Origin: Streptomyces sp. NBC_00659
GTDB taxonomy: Bacteria > Actinomycetota > Actinomycetes > Streptomycetales > Streptomycetaceae
Direction: 5' to 3'
Assembly: GCF_036226925.1 (NCBI RefSeq)
Contig: NZ_CP109031.1
Location: 4,464,001 to 4,528,000, forward strand
Length of the DNA: 64,000 nt
Of this stretch, positions 62,231-64,000 are shown piece after piece. A model generated the notes under the pieces. That model worked only from the letters and a program-made list of their open reading frames with translations. It was not told the DNA's origin and ran no database searches. Numbering within the stretch: position 1 is the stretch's first letter; every line of letters begins with the position of its first letter. A program made the translations under genes and the position numbers.

Positions 62231-63352
62231 TCAGCTGAGGGAACCCAGCGCCGCCGCGTCGTACGGGGCCAGGTCCTCGAAGCGGCCGGCCAGGACCTTC
62301 GCCGCCCACTCGGGGTCCTGGAGCAGCGCGCGGCCGACGGCGACGAGGTCGAACTCGTCGCGCTCCATGCGGTCGAGGAGGTCGTCGATGCCCTTGACCG
62401 GGGAGCCCTCGCCCGCGAAGGCCTTGATGAAGTCGCCGTCCAGGCCGACCGAACCGACGGTGATGGTGGGCTTGCCCGTCAGCTTCTTCGTCCAGCCGGC
62501 GAGGTTGAGGTCGGAACCGTCGAACTCGGGCACCCAGTAGCGGCGGGTGGAGGCGTGGAAGGAGTCCACTCCGGCCGCGGCGAGCGGGGCGAGGATCGCC
62601 TCCAGCTCCTCCGGGGTCTCCGCGAGCCGGGCGTCGTACGCCTGCTGCTTCCACTGCGAGTAGCGGAAGATGACGGGGAACTCGGGCGAGACGGCGGCAC
62701 GCACCGCGGCGACGATCTCCGCCGAGAACTTCGTACGGGCCACCGGGTCGCCGCCGTACGCGTCCTCGCGCCGGTTGGTGCCGGCCCAGTGGAACTGGTC
62801 GAGCAGGTAGCCGTGGGCGCCGTGCAGTTCGACACCGTCGAAGCCGATGCGCTCGGCGTCGGCGGCGGCCTTGGCGAACGCCTCGATGACGTCGTCGAGG
62901 TCCTGCTGGGTCATGCTCTTGCCGGTGACCTCGGCGCCCTCCTTGTAGAGGCCGGAGGGGCCGACGGGCGGGGCGTCCGTGAAGGGCGGCTCGCCCGTCT
63001 TGCGGACCATGCCGATGTGCCAGAGCTGCGGGACGATCGTGCCGCCCGCCGCGTGCACGGCGTCGGCGACCTTCGCCCATCCGGCGAGCTGCTCATCGCC
63101 GTGGAAGCGCGGCACCGCGTCGCTCTGTCCGGCCGAGTCGTGGCCGACGTAGGTGCCCTCGGTGACGATCAGGCCGACGCCCGCGGCGGCGCGGCGGGAG
63201 TAGTAGCCGACGACGTCCTCCCCCGGTACACCGCCCGGCGAGAACATCCGGGTCATCGGGGCCATGGCGATCCGGTTCGGGACGGTCAGGCCGTTGATCG
63301 AGACGGGACGGGACAGGATCTCGGCTGCGCGGGTCGCGGCGTCAGTGGTCAC
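62231..63352 (-). CDS. old yellow enzyme family NADH:flavin oxidoreductase
   Basis: The 373-residue FMN-dependent TIM-barrel protein has NRIAMAPMTRMF, the substrate motif HGAHGYLLDQFHWAGTNRR and the FMN-phosphate region VAVGRALLQDPEWA. It reduces activated alkenes. GTG 63352 follows GAGGAG. The mapped promoter has a palindrome in its spacer, so a small-molecule repressor is probable; no regulator gene is adjacent. Confidence 0.94.
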   Translation of the reverse strand: MTTDAATRAAEILSRPVSINGLTVPNRIAMAPMTRMFSPGGVPGEDVVGYYSRRAAAGVGLIVTEGTYVGHDSAGQSDAVPRFHGDEQLAGWAKVADAVHAAGGTIVPQLWHIGMVRKTGEPPFTDAPPVGPSGLYKEGAEVTGKSMTQQDLDDVIEAFAKAAADAERIGFDGVELHGAHGYLLDQFHWAGTNRREDAYGGDPVARTKFSAEIVAAVRAAVSPEFPVIFRYSQWKQQAYDARLAETPEELEAILAPLAAAGVDSFHASTRRYWVPEFDGSDLNLAGWTKKLTGKPTITVGSVGLDGDFIKAFAGEGSPVKGIDDLLDRMERDEFDLVAVGRALLQDPEWAAKVLAGRFEDLAPYDAAALGSLS

Positions 63353-63409
63353 GTGGGGGCTCCTCGAAGAGGTGGTCGGTATGACGTCGAGCGGTCTGCG
63401 AAGCAGGAG

Positions 63410-63438
63410 ATTCCATGCGGTATGTGCACATGCATCAA
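63410..63438 (-). promoter_or_regulatory. promoter of the old yellow enzyme gene with spacer palindrome
   Basis: On the minus strand TTGATG (63433-63438) and TGGAAT (63410-63415) are 17 bp apart. The perfect 10-bp palindrome ATGTGCACAT (63422-63431) lies in the spacer. Confidence 0.6.
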
Positions 63439-63567
63439 CTGCTCGTCAGCGTCAACCTCCGCACCGGGCGGGGCATTCCGCCGTACCCGCGCCCACCCCT
63501 GTGATCCGGGCCACGTCGTGGACCCGGCGCATCCCGGGGAGCCGTCCGGGAGTCGTCCGGGAAACGC

Positions 63568-63608
63568 CCGAGGGCGGCACCCCCCTTGCGGGAAGGTGCC
63601 GCCCTCGG
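63568..63608 (-). terminator. groL terminator
   Basis: CCGAGGGCGGCACC (63568-63581) and GGTGCCGCCCTCGG (63595-63608) form a perfect 14-bp stem, about 30 bp past the groL stop. Confidence 0.88.
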
Positions 63609-63639
63609 AACGTCAGGACGGTTGATCGACCGGGGTCGA

Positions 63640-64000
63640 TCAGAAGTCCATGTCACCGCCCGGCATGCCGCCCGGAGCACCGCCGGCAGCGGCCTTCTCC
63701 GGCTTGTCGGCGATGACGGCCTCGGTGGTCAGGAACAGCGCGGCGATGGAGGCGGCATTCTGCAGGGCAGAGCGCGTCACCTTCGCCGGGTCGATGATGC
63801 CTTCGGCGATCATGTCGACGTACTCACCGGTCGCGGCGTTCAGGCCGTGGCCGACGGGCAGGTTGCGCACCTTCTCGACGATGACGCCACCCTCGAGACC
63901 ACCGTTGACGGCGATCTGCTTGAGCGGGGCCTCCAGGGCGAGACGCACGGCGTTGGCGCCGGTCGCCTCGTCACCCGTGAGCTCGAGCTTCTCGAAGACC
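63640..64000 (-). CDS. groL: 60-kDa chaperonin GroEL, 3' end only
   Basis: 120 codons are visible (119 residues plus stop): [19 protein letters not shown], then [12 protein letters not shown] and the Gly/Met C-terminal tail [14 protein letters not shown] typical of GroEL. The 5' part is beyond the right edge. The Gly-Gly-Met tail distinguishes it from His-rich GroEL1-type copies of actinobacteria, so it is probably the housekeeping copy. Confidence 0.95.
   Translation of the reverse strand, partial: VFEKLELTGDEATGANAVRLALEAPLKQIAVNGGLEGGVIVEKVRNLPVGHGLNAATGEYVDMIAEGIIDPAKVTRSALQNAASIAALFLTTEAVIADKPEKAAAGGAPGGMPGGDMDF

Overview
The window looks like a piece of the chromosomal core of a Streptomyces species, or a close actinomycete. 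GC content is very high with strong third-position G/C bias, GTG and TTG starts are common, and the gene content is typical of the genus: a conservon with paired P450s, an Scr1-type HTH/DUF397 pair, DUF3027, DUF2530, DUF4031, mycothiol-dependent-isomerase-like proteins and futalosine-pathway menaquinone genes. No tRNA, rRNA, CRISPR array, complete transposon or prophage is visible.

Layout. 1-2.7 kb: 5' part of an FAD/4Fe-4S dehydrogenase, cut by the window edge. 3-8.7 kb: a complete conservon (cvnA-D) with two P450s, the first lacking the ExxR arginine. 8.8-14.9 kb: metabolic and hypothetical genes (serC, F420/PPOX-like protein, secreted propeller protein, SGNH hydrolase, Uma2 nuclease, aldo/keto reductase, thpR). 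14.9-21.8 kb: MarR regulator plus MFS exporter, a ribbon-helix-helix protein, an NCS2 purine permease and a CtpE-like P-type ATPase. 21.8-25.2 kb: three tandem paralogous secreted proteins with one shared promoter architecture, plus a relic of a fourth copy. 25.4-31.9 kb: a giant sacsin/HSP90-type ATPase, DUF3027 and an MFS protein. 32-34 kb: lipoprotein, mqnB and mqnD. 34.1-41.4 kb: cold-shock protein, HAD phosphatase, membrane protein, a helicase-associated/WYL protein and an XPB helicase. 42.2-49.3 kb: HelR-like RNA polymerase recycling ATPase, secreted trypsin-like protease, CutC and a large peptidoglycan-recognition amidase. 49.3-56.4 kb: a mycothiol-isomerase-like protein, an NAD-binding protein divergent from an AraC/DJ-1 regulator, HD protein, drug exporter and a DinB-GNAT fusion. 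56.4-60.1 kb: a MurNAc module (MurR/RpiR regulator, murQ, PTS EIIBC). 60.1-64 kb: small genes, the HTH/DUF397 trio, an old yellow enzyme and the 3' end of groL.

Functional links. The MurNAc module would import MurNAc as its 6-phosphate and cleave the lactyl ether. Its regulator carries two matching GAAA-type boxes over its own promoter and start. The MarR gene has a perfect 11-bp inverted repeat spanning its -35 and -10 and probably controls itself and the MFS exporter. MqnB and MqnD catalyse two steps of the futalosine route; mqnA and mqnC are not in the window.

Two cross-cutting patterns stand out. Roughly seventeen genes have a TANNNT-like hexamer ending 6-7 nt before the start codon, which implies widespread leaderless transcription and fixes several starts. 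Dispersed or tandem repeats occupy most of the longer gaps: a 45-bp element in three copies, a 90-bp near-perfect palindrome, and 11-, 16-, 18-, 19-, 30- and 32-bp tandem repeats.
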